Assembly: GCF_001461695.1 (NCBI RefSeq)
Contig: NZ_AUTC01000136.1
Coordinates: 22,955 to 86,954, forward strand
Direction: 5' to 3'
DNA: 64,000 bases
Source of the DNA: Sinorhizobium fredii USDA 205
GTDB lineage: Bacteria; Pseudomonadota; Alphaproteobacteria; Rhizobiales; Rhizobiaceae
Made by a program: the position numbers and the translations under genes. The notes beneath the pieces were generated by a model. It searched no databases, was not told the DNA's origin, and saw only the letters and a list, made by a program, of their open reading frames with translations. Shown here one piece after another: positions 1 through 8,696 of this stretch (position 1 is its first letter; each line of letters opens with the position of its first letter).

Positions 1-226
1 TGAAGACGCCGGTGAACATGTTGCAGCCGCCCATCCCGCCATAGGTACCGTCCTCGTGAATCTCGAGAACCGTCTCCAGATCGTCGATGACCCCGCCGCC
101 GCCGATGTCCTCGGCGAGCCAGGAACCGATCAGTTCCGGCGGCACGTTTTCGGCGGCGACCGATTGCATGGAGGCGAGCTCGATCATCACGCAGGCACAG
201 GACGCGGCTGTCAGGGCTTTGAGCAT
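1..226 (-). CDS. META/HslJ-like secreted protein, N-terminal part (cut by window edge)
   Basis: The gene runs off the left edge, so only its first 75 codons are here. The ATG at 226 follows a good GAGGAG ribosome site 8 bases upstream. Residues 1-25 form a signal peptide ending in SVAA-E, so the product is probably periplasmic or lipid-associated. The visible mature part (ELIGSWLAED ... DGTYGGMGGCNMFTGVF) has the G-x-x-G-C-N-x-F-x-G core of META-domain proteins (HslJ-type). The family role is poorly defined and is linked to stress or envelope integrity. The C-terminal half must be read outside this window. Confidence 0.65.
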   Translation of the reverse strand, partial: MLKALTAASCACVMIELASMQSVAAENVPPELIGSWLAEDIGGGGVIDDLETVLEIHEDGTYGGMGGCNMFTGVF

Positions 227-388
227 CGGAAACTCCTCACGCAAATCGGCGCGGCGTTGCCGCCGCATCGATTCTTACTCTAGCGGTGCCGCACAGAGAA
301 GAGTGGCAGCTTCTTCGCTTGTTGCCGGCGGGTTTCGGCTGTAGAGCCTATCTAAATCGTTCGAACGAGAAGAATACGGGATTTGGCA

Positions 389-1564
389 ATGGCATCCGGC
401 GACGAGAGCAAGCGCCGTCTGACGATACTGGGCTCCACCGGGTCGATCGGAACCAACACGCTCGACGTCATCGAGCGGCTCGGCGGGCGCGACCGTTTCG
501 AAATCGCTGCCCTGACGGGGAATGGCAACATACCGCTCCTCGCCGACCAGGCGCGACGGATGGGTGCGGAACTGGCGGTAACCGCCGACGAACACCGCTA
601 CGGCGAACTCAAGGATGCGCTTGGCGGCAGCGGCATCGAGGTAGCCGCCGGGCGGAGCGGCCTGATCGAGGCGGCCGAACGGAACGCCGGCTGGCTGATG
701 GCGGCGATCGTCGGCAATGCGGGGCTCGGCCCCACGCTTGCGGCTGCCCGCCGCGGCGCCGATATCGCGCTTGCCAACAAGGAATGTCTGGTTTCCGCCG
801 GCAGTCTGTTCATCGACGCAGTCGCCAGGGGCGGAGGCCGGCTGCTGCCCGTCGACAGCGAGCACAACGCGATCTTCCAGGTGCTGGAGAACGACCAGCG
901 CCACGCCGTCGAGCGCATCGTCCTGACGGCCTCCGGCGGCCCGTTCCGCACCAAGTCCCTCGAGGAGATGCGGCATGTGACGGCCGACATCGCCCGTGCC
1001 CACCCGAACTGGTCGATGGGCCTGAAGATCTCGATCGACAGCGCCTCGATGTTCAACAAGGCGCTGGAAATGATCGAGGCGCGCCATCTCTTCCGCCTGC
1101 GCCCCGACCAGATCGAGGTGATCGTCCATCCGCAGTCGGTTATCCATTCGATGGTCGGCTACAGCGACGGATCGGTACTCGCCCAGCTCGGCTGCCCCGA
1201 CATGCGGACAGCGATCGGCTATGCGCTATCCTATCCGAAGCGCTGCGAGCTGCCGATCGAGCGGCTCGATTTCGCCAAGCTCGCCCGGCTCGATTTCGAG
1301 GCCCCGGACGAGACGCGCTTCCCGGCACTCGGCCTGGCGCGACGCGCGATGGAGGCTGGCGGCAGCCAGGGTGCGGTGTTGAACGGGGCCAAGGAGACGG
1401 CGCTCGAGGCCTTCATCAAGGGCCGCATCGGCTTCCTTGCCATGGCGGACATCGTCGAGAAGGTGATGGACAGGCTCTCCGACCTGCCGGCCGCCGTGAC
1501 GATGGACGACGTGTTCGCGGCGGATGAAAAAGCCCGGCAGACGGCTGCCGGGCTGATCCACTAA
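389..1564 (+). CDS. dxr: 1-deoxy-D-xylulose 5-phosphate reductoisomerase
   Basis: Second step of the MEP isoprenoid pathway: NADPH-dependent rearrangement and reduction of DXP to 2-C-methyl-D-erythritol 4-phosphate, in the cytoplasm. The protein (391 aa, normal for the family) opens with the NADPH-binding GSTGSIGTNTLDV motif. It then shows ANKECLVSAG, the metal/substrate motif LPVDSEHNAIFQ and the flexible-loop region SIDSASMFNKALEMIEA. An in-frame TTG at 383 is a possible alternative start, with AGAAG about 9 bases before it; ATG 389 is preferred only because it is ATG. It is convergent with hemA. The last 30 coding bases double as a hairpin that looks like the hemA terminator. Confidence 0.95.
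   Translation: MASGDESKRRLTILGSTGSIGTNTLDVIERLGGRDRFEIAALTGNGNIPLLADQARRMGAELAVTADEHRYGELKDALGGSGIEVAAGRSGLIEAAERNAGWLMAAIVGNAGLGPTLAAARRGADIALANKECLVSAGSLFIDAVARGGGRLLPVDSEHNAIFQVLENDQRHAVERIVLTASGGPFRTKSLEEMRHVTADIARAHPNWSMGLKISIDSASMFNKALEMIEARHLFRLRPDQIEVIVHPQSVIHSMVGYSDGSVLAQLGCPDMRTAIGYALSYPKRCELPIERLDFAKLARLDFEAPDETRFPALGLARRAMEAGGSQGAVLNGAKETALEAFIKGRIGFLAMADIVEKVMDRLSDLPAAVTMDDVFAADEKARQTAAGLIH
1526..1554 (-). terminator. hemA rho-independent terminator embedded in the dxr 3' coding end
   Basis: AGCCCGGCAG (1531-1540) and CTGCCGGGCT (1545-1554) are perfect 10-bp arms around a 4-base loop. On the minus strand the stem is followed directly by TTTTTC (1530-1525). It lies about 33 bases past the hemA stop at 1587. 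On the plus strand there is no T-run, so it should act only on hemA transcripts. Confidence 0.8.
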
Positions 1565-1586
1565 ACAGAATTCGGTTCGCCGAAGC

Positions 1587-2801
1587 TTACGCGACAGCCC
1601 TCGCCAGCGCGCAGCGCGACCACAGCGAATGCAGGGCGCCGACCAGGTGATCGATGTCGGCATCCGAGTGCAGCGGCGTCGGCGTGATGCGCAGGCGCTC
1701 GGTCTTCTTCGGCACCGTCGGATAATTGATCGGCTGGACATAGACGCCGAAATGGTCGAGCAGCAGGTCGGAGATCCACTTGCACTTGGCCGCGTCGCCA
1801 ACGATCACCGGGACGATATGGCTCGGATTGACCAGGTGAGGGATGCCGCGCTGGTCGAGCAGCGAGCGCAGCCGCCGCACGCGCTCCTGATGCGCGAAGC
1901 GTTCGAGCTGGCTTTCCTTGAGATGCCGGATCGAGGCGAGCGCACCGGCGGCCAGCGCCGGCGGCAAGGCGGTCGTGAAGATGAAGCCGGAGGCGAAGGA
2001 GCGGATGAAATCGCAGAGCGCCGCCGAACCAGTGATATAGCCGCCCATGACGCCGAAGGCCTTGCCGAGCGTGCCTTCGATCACCGTCAAGCGGTGCATC
2101 AGCCCTTCGCGCTCGGCGATCCCGCCGCCGCGCGGACCGTACATGCCGACTGCATGCACCTCGTCGAGATAGGTCATCGCCCCGTATTTGTCGGCGAGAT
2201 CGCAGAATTCCTTGATCGGCGCGATGTCGCCATCCATCGAATAAACGGATTCAAAGGCGATGATTTTTGGCGCACGCGGATCAGCCGCCGCCAGCTTCGA
2301 TTCGAGATCGGCCACCGAATTGTGCTTGAAAATGACGCGCTCGCATTTCGAATGACGGATCCCCTCGATCATCGAAGCGTGATTCCCGGCGTCCGAGAAG
2401 ACGATGACACCAGGAATCTTCGAACAGAGCGTGCCAAGCGCGGCCCAGTTGGAGACATAGCCGGAGGTGAAGAGCAGCGCCGATTCCTTGCCGTGCAGGT
2501 CGGCAAGCTCGCGCTCGAGCAGGACGTGGTAATGGTTGGTGCCGGAGATGTTGCGGGTTCCGCCGGCGCCCGCGCCGCATTCGTCGATCGCCCGCTTCAT
2601 GGCTTCGGTGACGATCGGCGACTGGCCCATGCCGAGATAATCGTTCGAGCACCAGACCGTGACTTCCTGGCTTCCGTCGGCCGTGTAGCGCGTCGCCTTG
2701 GGGAAATCACCGCGATGGCGGGCGAGATCGGCGAAAACTCTGTAGCGGCCTTCCTGGTGCAGCCCGTCCAGCTCGTTCTTGAAGAAACTCTCGAAATCCA
2801 T
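1587..2801 (-). CDS. hemA: 5-aminolevulinate synthase
   Basis: Condenses glycine and succinyl-CoA to 5-aminolevulinate (Shemin route), the first step of haem and corrinoid synthesis in alphaproteobacteria. It is PLP-dependent; the Schiff-base lysine is in TLGKAFG (about K247), and [21 protein letters not shown] and [15 protein letters not shown] are typical. The frame is open to 2837. The second of two adjacent ATGs (2801) is chosen because GGAG lies 6 bases before it, the protein then starts MDFESFF like other rhizobial enzymes, and the length (404 aa) fits. A Fnr/FixK-type box lies about 140 bases upstream. The terminator lies inside dxr. Confidence 0.95.
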   Translation of the reverse strand: MDFESFFKNELDGLHQEGRYRVFADLARHRGDFPKATRYTADGSQEVTVWCSNDYLGMGQSPIVTEAMKRAIDECGAGAGGTRNISGTNHYHVLLERELADLHGKESALLFTSGYVSNWAALGTLCSKIPGVIVFSDAGNHASMIEGIRHSKCERVIFKHNSVADLESKLAAADPRAPKIIAFESVYSMDGDIAPIKEFCDLADKYGAMTYLDEVHAVGMYGPRGGGIAEREGLMHRLTVIEGTLGKAFGVMGGYITGSAALCDFIRSFASGFIFTTALPPALAAGALASIRHLKESQLERFAHQERVRRLRSLLDQRGIPHLVNPSHIVPVIVGDAAKCKWISDLLLDHFGVYVQPINYPTVPKKTERLRITPTPLHSDADIDHLVGALHSLWSRCALARAVA

Positions 2802-2939
2802 CATCAACTCCAGTGCCTTGCCGTCTTTTTCCTTCAAAGCGACCAGGGGTCAACCCCGGAATGGCCCCTGCGCCTGCGGCAAAAGGCCCCTAGTTTTGAA
2901 CTATTCCAAAACAGCTAGCGCAACTCAATCCCTTCAACT

Positions 2940-2953
2940 TTGATCGAAGTCAA
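2940..2953 (-). promoter_or_regulatory. Fnr/FixK-type box upstream of hemA
   Basis: Read on the minus strand the site is TTGAC-TTCG-ATCAA, matching the Fnr/FixK dyad TTGAT-N4-ATCAA at 9 of 10 arm positions. It is centred near 2946, about 145 bases before the hemA ATG. Low-oxygen control of hemA by FixK/FnrN-type regulators is known in rhizobia. The start of transcription is not known here, so activation is inferred. Confidence 0.55.
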
Positions 2954-2967
2954 GCAATTGTCACAAA

Positions 2968-2985
2968 GGACGGCCGCAGCCGCCC
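2968..2985 (-). terminator. Possible terminator of the coxSLM operon
   Basis: Stem GGACGGC / GCCGCCC (one G-U pair on the minus-strand RNA) with a CGCA loop, just past the coxM stop. The minus-strand tail is a short TTTGTG, while the plus-strand tail is TTTTT, so efficiency on the cox transcript is uncertain. Confidence 0.4.
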
Positions 2986-3009
2986 TTTTTCACGACTTAA
3001 GTAGGCCCC

Positions 3010-3807
3010 TTAGGCCGCCGCGACGGCGCGCTTCGTCATAACCCTGACGAGGTTGGCGCGGTAGGCCGCGCTGGCATGAAGGTCTGTCAGCAAATCCGAT
3101 GCATCGACCGTCACATTCGCCACCGCATCCGGCGACCAGTTGGCGGAAAGCGCCGCCTCGAGGCCCGGATGGCGGAAGACGCCGCTCGAGCCGGCCCCGG
3201 TCACCCCGACCCGGACATCACCATTGTCGCGCCGGGCAACGAAGACCCCGGCCATGGCGTAACGGGAGGCCGGATTGGGAAACTTCTGGTAGGCCGCCTT
3301 GGCCGGCGCATCGAAGCGGACGGCGGTGATGATCTCGCCCTCCTCCAATGCCGTCTCGAACAGGCCGGTGAAGAACGCGGCCGCCTTGATCTCACGCCTG
3401 TCGGTGACGATCACCGCATCGAGCGCCAGCATGGCAGCCGGATAGTCGGCCGCCGGGTCGTTGTTGGCGATGGAGCCACCGATGGTCCCCATATGGCGCA
3501 CGGCGGGGTCGCCGATGTGACCGGCAAGCCCGCAAATCGAGGGACAGATGGCCCGCAACGCGGAAGAGGTGGCGACCTCCTCATGCGTCGTCGCGGCGCC
3601 GATCCGGACCGACCGGCCGTCGACGGCGATCCCCTTCAGCTCGGCGATGCGGCGAAGGTCGACAAGATCGCTCGGCGCGGCGAGCCGCAGCCGCATCGTC
3701 GGGATGAGCGTCATGCCGCCGGAGAGATATTTGCCTTCCGTCGCAGCGCCCATCATTTGCACCGCTTCCTGGATCGAGGCGGCCCTGTGATAGTTCGTCT
3801 GGTACAT
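3010..3807 (-). CDS. coxM: CO dehydrogenase-family FAD-binding subunit (CoxM-like)
   Basis: Medium subunit of a molybdenum hydroxylase: binds FAD and passes electrons from the iron-sulfur subunit onward. FAD-binding motifs are visible as LSGGMTLIPTMR near the N-terminus and TIGGSIANNDPAADYPA near residue 110. The frame begins at 3813, but GGGAGGA abuts that ATG. The ATG at 3807 (MYQTNYHRA) has proper spacing and is chosen, giving 265 aa. It is the last gene of the coxS-L-M operon, 15 bases after the coxL stop. Substrate cannot be read from this subunit. Confidence 0.85.
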   Translation of the reverse strand: MYQTNYHRAASIQEAVQMMGAATEGKYLSGGMTLIPTMRLRLAAPSDLVDLRRIAELKGIAVDGRSVRIGAATTHEEVATSSALRAICPSICGLAGHIGDPAVRHMGTIGGSIANNDPAADYPAAMLALDAVIVTDRREIKAAAFFTGLFETALEEGEIITAVRFDAPAKAAYQKFPNPASRYAMAGVFVARRDNGDVRVGVTGAGSSGVFRHPGLEAALSANWSPDAVANVTVDASDLLTDLHASAAYRANLVRVMTKRAVAAA

Positions 3808-3822
3808 GTTCATTCCTCCCGG

Positions 3823-6168
3823 TCAGTTGGCGGCTTGAGCGGCTGCCCAGACCTTTTCCGCCGTCGCCGGCATGGTCAGCTGATTGTTGCCGATCGCATC
3901 GGTGATCGCGTTGATCAGCGCCGGTGGCGAACCTATCGCGCCAGCCTCGCCACAGCCCTTGACGCCGAGCGGATTGTTCGGACAGGGCGTGTTGGAGGTC
4001 GACACCACGAACGACGGCAGGTCGTCGGCGCGCGGCATGGCGTAGTCCAGATAGCTCGCCGTCAGCAATTGGCCGCTGTCATCATAGCGGACCCCCTCGA
4101 GCAGGGCCTGACCGATGCCCTGTGCGATGCCGCCATGCACCTGCCCCTCGACGATCATCGGATTGATGATGTTGCCGAAATCGTCTGCCGCGACGAACTG
4201 CACGACCTTCGTCCGGCCGGTCTCCGGATCGACCTCCACCTCGCAGATGTAGCAGCCGGCCGGGAAGGTGAAGTTGGCCGGATCGTAAAACGCGCTCTCC
4301 TTCAGCCCCGGCTCGAGGCCCGGTGGCAGATTGTGGGCGGTGTAGGCGGCAAGCGCCATCTGGAACCAGGGGACCGACTTGTCGGTGCCGGCGACCTTCA
4401 GCACGCCGTCCTCGATGACGATGTCGCTTTCGTCCGCCTCCATCAGATGCGCTGCGATTTTCTTCGCCTTCGCCTCGACCTTGTCGAGCGCCTTGGCGAC
4501 GGCTGACATGCCGACCGCACCGGAGCGCGAGCCGTAAGTGCCCATGCCCATCTGCACCTTGTCGGTGTCGCCATGCACGATGTTGATGCTGTCGATCGGC
4601 AGGCCGAGCCGGTCGGCGACGAGCTGGGCGAAGGTCGTCTCATGTCCCTGGCCGTGGCTATGCGAACCGGTCATCACCTCGATCGTGCCGACCATGTTGA
4701 CCTTGACCTCGGCCGATTCCCAGAGGCCCACCCCGGCGCCGAGCGAACCGACCGCTGCCGACGGCGCGAGCCCGCAGGCCTCGATGTAACAGCTCATACC
4801 GATGCCGCGTTTCATTCCGCGTCCCTCGGCCTCGGCCTTGCGGGCCGCAAAGCCGTTCCAGTCGGCCGCTGCCATCGCCGCGTTGAGAGATGCTTCATAG
4901 TCGCCGGCATCGTAGTTCATGATCACCGGCGTCTGATGCGGGAAGGAGCGGATGAAGTTGGTCCGCCGGAGCTCGGCCGGCGAAAGGCCGAGCTCGCGCG
5001 CCGCCGTCTCCATGGTCCGTTCGAGAAGATAGGTCGCCTCCGGACGCCCCGCGCCGCGGTACGCGTCGACCGGCACCGTATTGGTGTAGACGGTGCGGAC
5101 ATTGGCGTGGATCGCCGGGATATCGTATTGCCCGGAAAGCAGCGTCGCATAGAGGTAGGTCGGCACGCAGGAGGAAAACAGCGACATATAGGCGCCGAGA
5201 TTGGCGATGGTGTCGACCTTGAGTGCGGTGATCCGGTTGCCGGCGTCGAAGGCCATCTTCACGGTCGAGACGTGATCGCGGCCATGCGCGTCGGTCAGGA
5301 AGGCTTCTGTCCGATCGGACGTCCATTTGACCGGCACGCCGGTCCGCTTCGAGGCCCAGAGACAGACGATCTCCTCCGGATAGATGTAGATCTTCGAGCC
5401 GAAGCCGCCGCCGACGTCGGGCGCGATCACCCTCAGCTTGTTTTCCGGCGCGACATTGTAGAAGGCGCTCATCACCAGCCGCGCCAGATGCGGGTTCTGG
5501 CTGGTCGTATAGCAGGTGTAATGTTCGTCGCCGGCATCGTAGATCCCGAGCGTGGCGCGCGGTTCCATCGGATTGGGCGACAGGCGGTTGTTGAAGATCT
5601 TCAACTCCGTCACATGCGCCGCGGCGGCGAGCGCCCGGTCGACGGCAGCTCCATCGCCGAGTTCCCAGTCGAACACCAGATTGTTCGAGGCTTCCGGGTG
5701 AAGCTGCGGCTGCCCGTCGGCGAGCGCCTGCACCGGATCGGTGACGGCCGGCAGGGGGTCGTAGTCGACGACGACGGCTTCCGCCGCATCGCGCGCCTCG
5801 GCGACACTGTCGGCTACGACGATCGCCACGGCATCGCCCACATAGCGCACCGTCTTGTCGGCAAGCGGCCGCCAGGCGCCCATCTTCATCGGCGAGCCGT
5901 CCTTGGAGTGGATCATCCAGCCGCAGATCAGGTTGCCGATGCCGTCGGCCAGCAATTGTCTGCCGTCGAGCACGTCGATGACGCCGGGCATCGCCCTGGC
6001 TGCCGTCGCGTCGATCCCGGCGATCGTCGCATGCGCATGCGGACTGCGCACGAAGACCGCATATTTCATGCCGGGCACCGACATGTCGTCCGTGTAGCGC
6101 CCCTTGCCCGTCAGGAACCGCCTGTCTTCCTTGCGCGCCACGCGCGCGCCGATGCCATCAACGCCCAT
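3823..6168 (-). CDS. coxL: CO dehydrogenase / xanthine-oxidase-family molybdopterin subunit, form II
   Basis: Large catalytic subunit (781 aa) holding molybdopterin-cytosine dinucleotide. The N-terminal half carries the Ald_Xan_dh domain (RKEDRRFLTGKGRYTDD), the C-terminal half the cofactor domain. The active-site loop reads AYRGAGR, the form II signature; form I CO dehydrogenases have AYxCSFR. The catalytic Glu is in GVKGCGEAGAIG. GGGAGGAG precedes the ATG. Gene order S-L-M is also that of form II operons. Form II enzymes often have an unproven or non-CO substrate, so 'CO dehydrogenase' is a family name. No coxD/E/F/G maturation genes are in the window. Confidence 0.85.
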   Translation of the reverse strand: MGVDGIGARVARKEDRRFLTGKGRYTDDMSVPGMKYAVFVRSPHAHATIAGIDATAARAMPGVIDVLDGRQLLADGIGNLICGWMIHSKDGSPMKMGAWRPLADKTVRYVGDAVAIVVADSVAEARDAAEAVVVDYDPLPAVTDPVQALADGQPQLHPEASNNLVFDWELGDGAAVDRALAAAAHVTELKIFNNRLSPNPMEPRATLGIYDAGDEHYTCYTTSQNPHLARLVMSAFYNVAPENKLRVIAPDVGGGFGSKIYIYPEEIVCLWASKRTGVPVKWTSDRTEAFLTDAHGRDHVSTVKMAFDAGNRITALKVDTIANLGAYMSLFSSCVPTYLYATLLSGQYDIPAIHANVRTVYTNTVPVDAYRGAGRPEATYLLERTMETAARELGLSPAELRRTNFIRSFPHQTPVIMNYDAGDYEASLNAAMAAADWNGFAARKAEAEGRGMKRGIGMSCYIEACGLAPSAAVGSLGAGVGLWESAEVKVNMVGTIEVMTGSHSHGQGHETTFAQLVADRLGLPIDSINIVHGDTDKVQMGMGTYGSRSGAVGMSAVAKALDKVEAKAKKIAAHLMEADESDIVIEDGVLKVAGTDKSVPWFQMALAAYTAHNLPPGLEPGLKESAFYDPANFTFPAGCYICEVEVDPETGRTKVVQFVAADDFGNIINPMIVEGQVHGGIAQGIGQALLEGVRYDDSGQLLTASYLDYAMPRADDLPSFVVSTSNTPCPNNPLGVKGCGEAGAIGSPPALINAITDAIGNNQLTMPATAEKVWAAAQAAN

Positions 6169-6224
6169 TGCCTATCTCCTCCCGAGACCAAGCGAGATCC
6201 TGGATGATACGAGCGGCTTGCCGC

Positions 6225-6713
6225 TCATTCCGCGGCCTGACGCGCGCCGCCCATCTCGTGGGCCGCGGCGAGGATCGCCTTGACGATGTTGTGGTAGCCG
6301 GTGCAGCGACAGATATTGCCTTCGAGTTCGGCGCGCACCGTCGCCTCGTCGAGAGCGCTGCCGTGGCGCTGGATCATGTCGACCGCCGTCATCACCATGC
6401 CCGGCGTGCAGAAGCCGCATTGCAGGCCGTGATGCGCCTTGAAGGCGGCCTGCACCGGATGGAGCTCGCCGTTTTGCGCCAGCCCCTCGATGGTGATGAC
6501 CGACGAACCTGCTGCCTGGGCAGCGAGGATGGAACAGCTCTTCACCGATTGACCGTCCATATGGACGACGCAGGCGCCGCACTGCGATGTGTCGCAGCCG
6601 ACATGCGTACCGGTCAGTCCGAGGTTTTCGCGGATAAAGTGCACCAGCAGCGTCCGGTCCTCACAGACGCCGCTCACCTGGCGGCCATTGACCGTCATTG
6701 TTATTTTCGCCAT
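6225..6713 (-). CDS. coxS: CO dehydrogenase-family [2Fe-2S] subunit (CoxS-like)
   Basis: Small subunit with two [2Fe-2S] clusters. The plant-type ferredoxin cluster is [12 protein letters not shown], and the C-terminal four-helix domain holds CGFCTPG and CRCTGYHNI. The frame is open from 6743, but ATG 6713 ([11 protein letters not shown]) has GGAGG upstream and gives the usual length (162 aa). First gene of the operon; coxL follows 56 bases on. Confidence 0.88.
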   Translation of the reverse strand: MAKITMTVNGRQVSGVCEDRTLLVHFIRENLGLTGTHVGCDTSQCGACVVHMDGQSVKSCSILAAQAAGSSVITIEGLAQNGELHPVQAAFKAHHGLQCGFCTPGMVMTAVDMIQRHGSALDEATVRAELEGNICRCTGYHNIVKAILAAAHEMGGARQAAE

Positions 6714-7141
6714 TTCGCTCCCTCCGGGGTCGGTCCGTACCAACGCGAGCGCGGCTTCAAATCGGGTGAGATATGTTCACGCGACCGAAAGTACGCGCCT
6801 GATATCGATGCCCTCTGCCAGCGGTCCGCTCCTCCCGGACCGATTGGCGACGTTGTATCATTTGTCTTTTTTCCGAATGCCGCAACCGTCTCGGCCGCAG
6901 AACGGCAAAAAAATCCGATATCGCATGTAACGCCGGAAACTGCGCCTTCATCTTCTGTTCAGGAAGGATCGCATTATCTTGCGGCCGGACGATCGCGCCG
7001 CCTCCAGTGGACTTTCCTGGGCGGCGGGGTATTTTCCGCATTGCAAGTTCAAGTGGAGGACGCGGGGTTGCGTCTTGCCGCCATCACTCATGAGACGGAC
7101 GAAGCGATAGGCTGACATCCGTAGAGATCGGAGAGGACTAC
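6714..7141. other. Intergenic region between divergent coxS and lipoprotein gene
   Basis: About 430 bases with no convincing ORF in either strand. It must contain the cox promoter (minus) and the promoter of the small lipoprotein gene (plus). I recognise no operator or structured RNA in it. Confidence 0.5.
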
Positions 7142-7393
7142 ATGAAGAAAGCCATCGCACTTGTTCTGGTCGCCCTGGCGGTCGCAAGCTGCACGCAGAC
7201 GGAAAAGGGTGCCGGCATCGGCGCCGCGTCGGGCGCGATCATCGGCGGCGCGATCACCGGGGACGTGCGCGGTGCCGCCGTCGGCGCGGCCATCGGCGGT
7301 GTTTCGGGCGCCGTCATCGGCCATGTCACCGACCAGCCGGGCCAGTGCTACTACCGCGATCGCTACGGCCGCCGCTACATCGACGCCTGCTGA
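7142..7393 (+). CDS. Small glycine-zipper lipoprotein (YMGG-like)
   Basis: 83 aa. Signal sequence MKKAIALVLVALAVASC ends in a lipobox (VASC), so C17 is probably lipidated. The mature part is a glycine zipper (GAGIGAASGAIIGGAI...GAAVGAAIGG) of the type that inserts in or spans the outer membrane, followed by a short basic/aromatic tail (CYYRDRYGRRYIDAC). GGAGAGG precedes the ATG. A strong terminator follows. Families of this kind are common in rhizobia; the exact role is unknown. Confidence 0.75.
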   Translation: MKKAIALVLVALAVASCTQTEKGAGIGAASGAIIGGAITGDVRGAAVGAAIGGVSGAVIGHVTDQPGQCYYRDRYGRRYIDAC

Positions 7394-7419
7394 TTGCCGC
7401 GGCAATCGTCGACCCAATG

Positions 7420-7443
7420 GCCCCGGAGCGATCCGGGGCTTTT
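7420..7443 (+). terminator. Rho-independent terminator of the glycine-zipper lipoprotein gene
   Basis: Perfect 8-bp stem GCCCCGGA / TCCGGGGC with loop GCGA, followed by TTTT (7440-7443), 27 bases after the stop codon. Confidence 0.88.
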
Positions 7444-7539
7444 CTGTGTGCGGGGGGCGGTGAACGGCCGCCTTGCGGCTGGCGGGGATCCGGGCGGCGC
7501 TGCGCCGCAAGCTCGAGTGGTCGGCTGCATATGAGGTGC

Positions 7540-7965
7540 TCAGGCGCTCTTTGCTTTCTTCTGAGAGCGGCCAGTGGCTCTTACCGACAGGTTCAGGGTC
7601 ACGGCGGCGCGAATGAGCGCCTTCAACGCCTGTTCATCGATCCTGTCGCCCTCATGGATATCGATGGCCCGCCTGGTGTTGCCCTCAAGGCTGGAATTGA
7701 AGAGGCCCGAAGGGTCTTCCAGCGAGGCGCCCTTGGCGAAGGTCAGCTTGACGACACTCTTATAGGTTTCGCCGGTGCAGATGATCCCACCGTGCGACCA
7801 CACCGGAACGCCTCTCCACTTCCACTCCTCGACCACTTCATGGTCGGCTTCCTTGATGAGCATCCGTACCCAAGCGAGCGTTTCGCCCCGCCAATCGCTC
7901 AACTCTTCGATTTTCGCATCGATCAGTTGAGAAGGAGCGTTTTCTCCTTCGTTCGAGCCGTTCAT
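7540..7965 (-). CDS. DUF1801-family protein
   Basis: 141 aa from ATG 7965. The frame is open back to a GTG at 8001, but GGAG lies 6 bases before ATG 7965. The core (EEWKWRGVPVWSHGGIICTGETYKSVVKLTF) matches the DUF1801 / YdhG-like fold, a small alpha-beta domain of unknown function. A second DUF1801 gene lies immediately upstream on the same strand, so the pair probably arose by duplication or forms a unit. Confidence 0.7.
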   Translation of the reverse strand: MNGSNEGENAPSQLIDAKIEELSDWRGETLAWVRMLIKEADHEVVEEWKWRGVPVWSHGGIICTGETYKSVVKLTFAKGASLEDPSGLFNSSLEGNTRRAIDIHEGDRIDEQALKALIRAAVTLNLSVRATGRSQKKAKSA

Positions 7966-8019
7966 CCTCTTCTCCGTGTTTGTTTTCATGGTTGCCGTCA
8001 CGCACTTCGCCTTCGCCGC

Positions 8020-8592
8020 TCACATTCGTTCGCCGGGCAATTGGCTGGCTTGCTTCACCCAGGCGGCGAACTGAACCTCGTCGAGCTCATCGTCCTCGTG
8101 AATATGGAAATAGCGCACCTCCTTCTGCTTCGACTCGCCGGGCGGCACAGGACTGAGCGACGCACCGCGAAAGAAAGCCACCTTGATGTATTTCGTGAAG
8201 CAATGGATGCCGAGGAACCAGCTCTGCTCCTCCACTCCGTATAGCGGCGAGTTCCATTTCACCGCCTTGCGCACCTCGGGGACGGTACGCTCGATGAGCG
8301 CGTCGAGGCGTCGCCCGACCTCGCTTTTCCAGCCCGGCATGGCCGCTATGTAGGCCTGCACGGGCGCGTCGCCGTAGCCCTTGGCGATCTGCGGATTGCC
8401 GCCTGAGAGAAGGGTCGGATTCGCGGCCGTCGCGGGGCCGTTGCTCTTGGTTGCCGCGGCTTTGCGCACCGCCGGCAATTCCTTCGCCGCGGCATTGGCG
8501 GGCTTGCGGGCCGATGACTTGACGCCCGGCTGGCGCGGCTCGGCCACCTTCACGGTGACTTTCGTCGGCTTGCTGGGCGACTTGTCGGCCAT
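8020..8592 (-). CDS. DUF1801-family protein with Lys/Ala-rich N-terminal tail
   Basis: 190 aa; good GGAGGGAG before ATG 8592. The first about 65 residues are low-complexity Lys/Pro/Ala (MADKSPSKPTKVTVK...) and look disordered. Residues about 70-185 are a DUF1801 domain (MPGWKSEVGRRLDALIERTVPEVRKAVKWNSPLYG, IKVAFFRGASLSP; these are two separated segments). The basic tail could bind nucleic acid or polyanions, but that is only inference. Confidence 0.72.
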   Translation of the reverse strand: MADKSPSKPTKVTVKVAEPRQPGVKSSARKPANAAAKELPAVRKAAATKSNGPATAANPTLLSGGNPQIAKGYGDAPVQAYIAAMPGWKSEVGRRLDALIERTVPEVRKAVKWNSPLYGVEEQSWFLGIHCFTKYIKVAFFRGASLSPVPPGESKQKEVRYFHIHEDDELDEVQFAAWVKQASQLPGERM

Positions 8593-8696
8593 GGAACTCC
8601 CTCCGCTGATAGACGACAGGTAGTCGAAGATAGTTCGATTTCCAGGGATGTCGACCGACTACAGCGCCCGCGCATCCTAGCGGACGCGGCGTCAGA

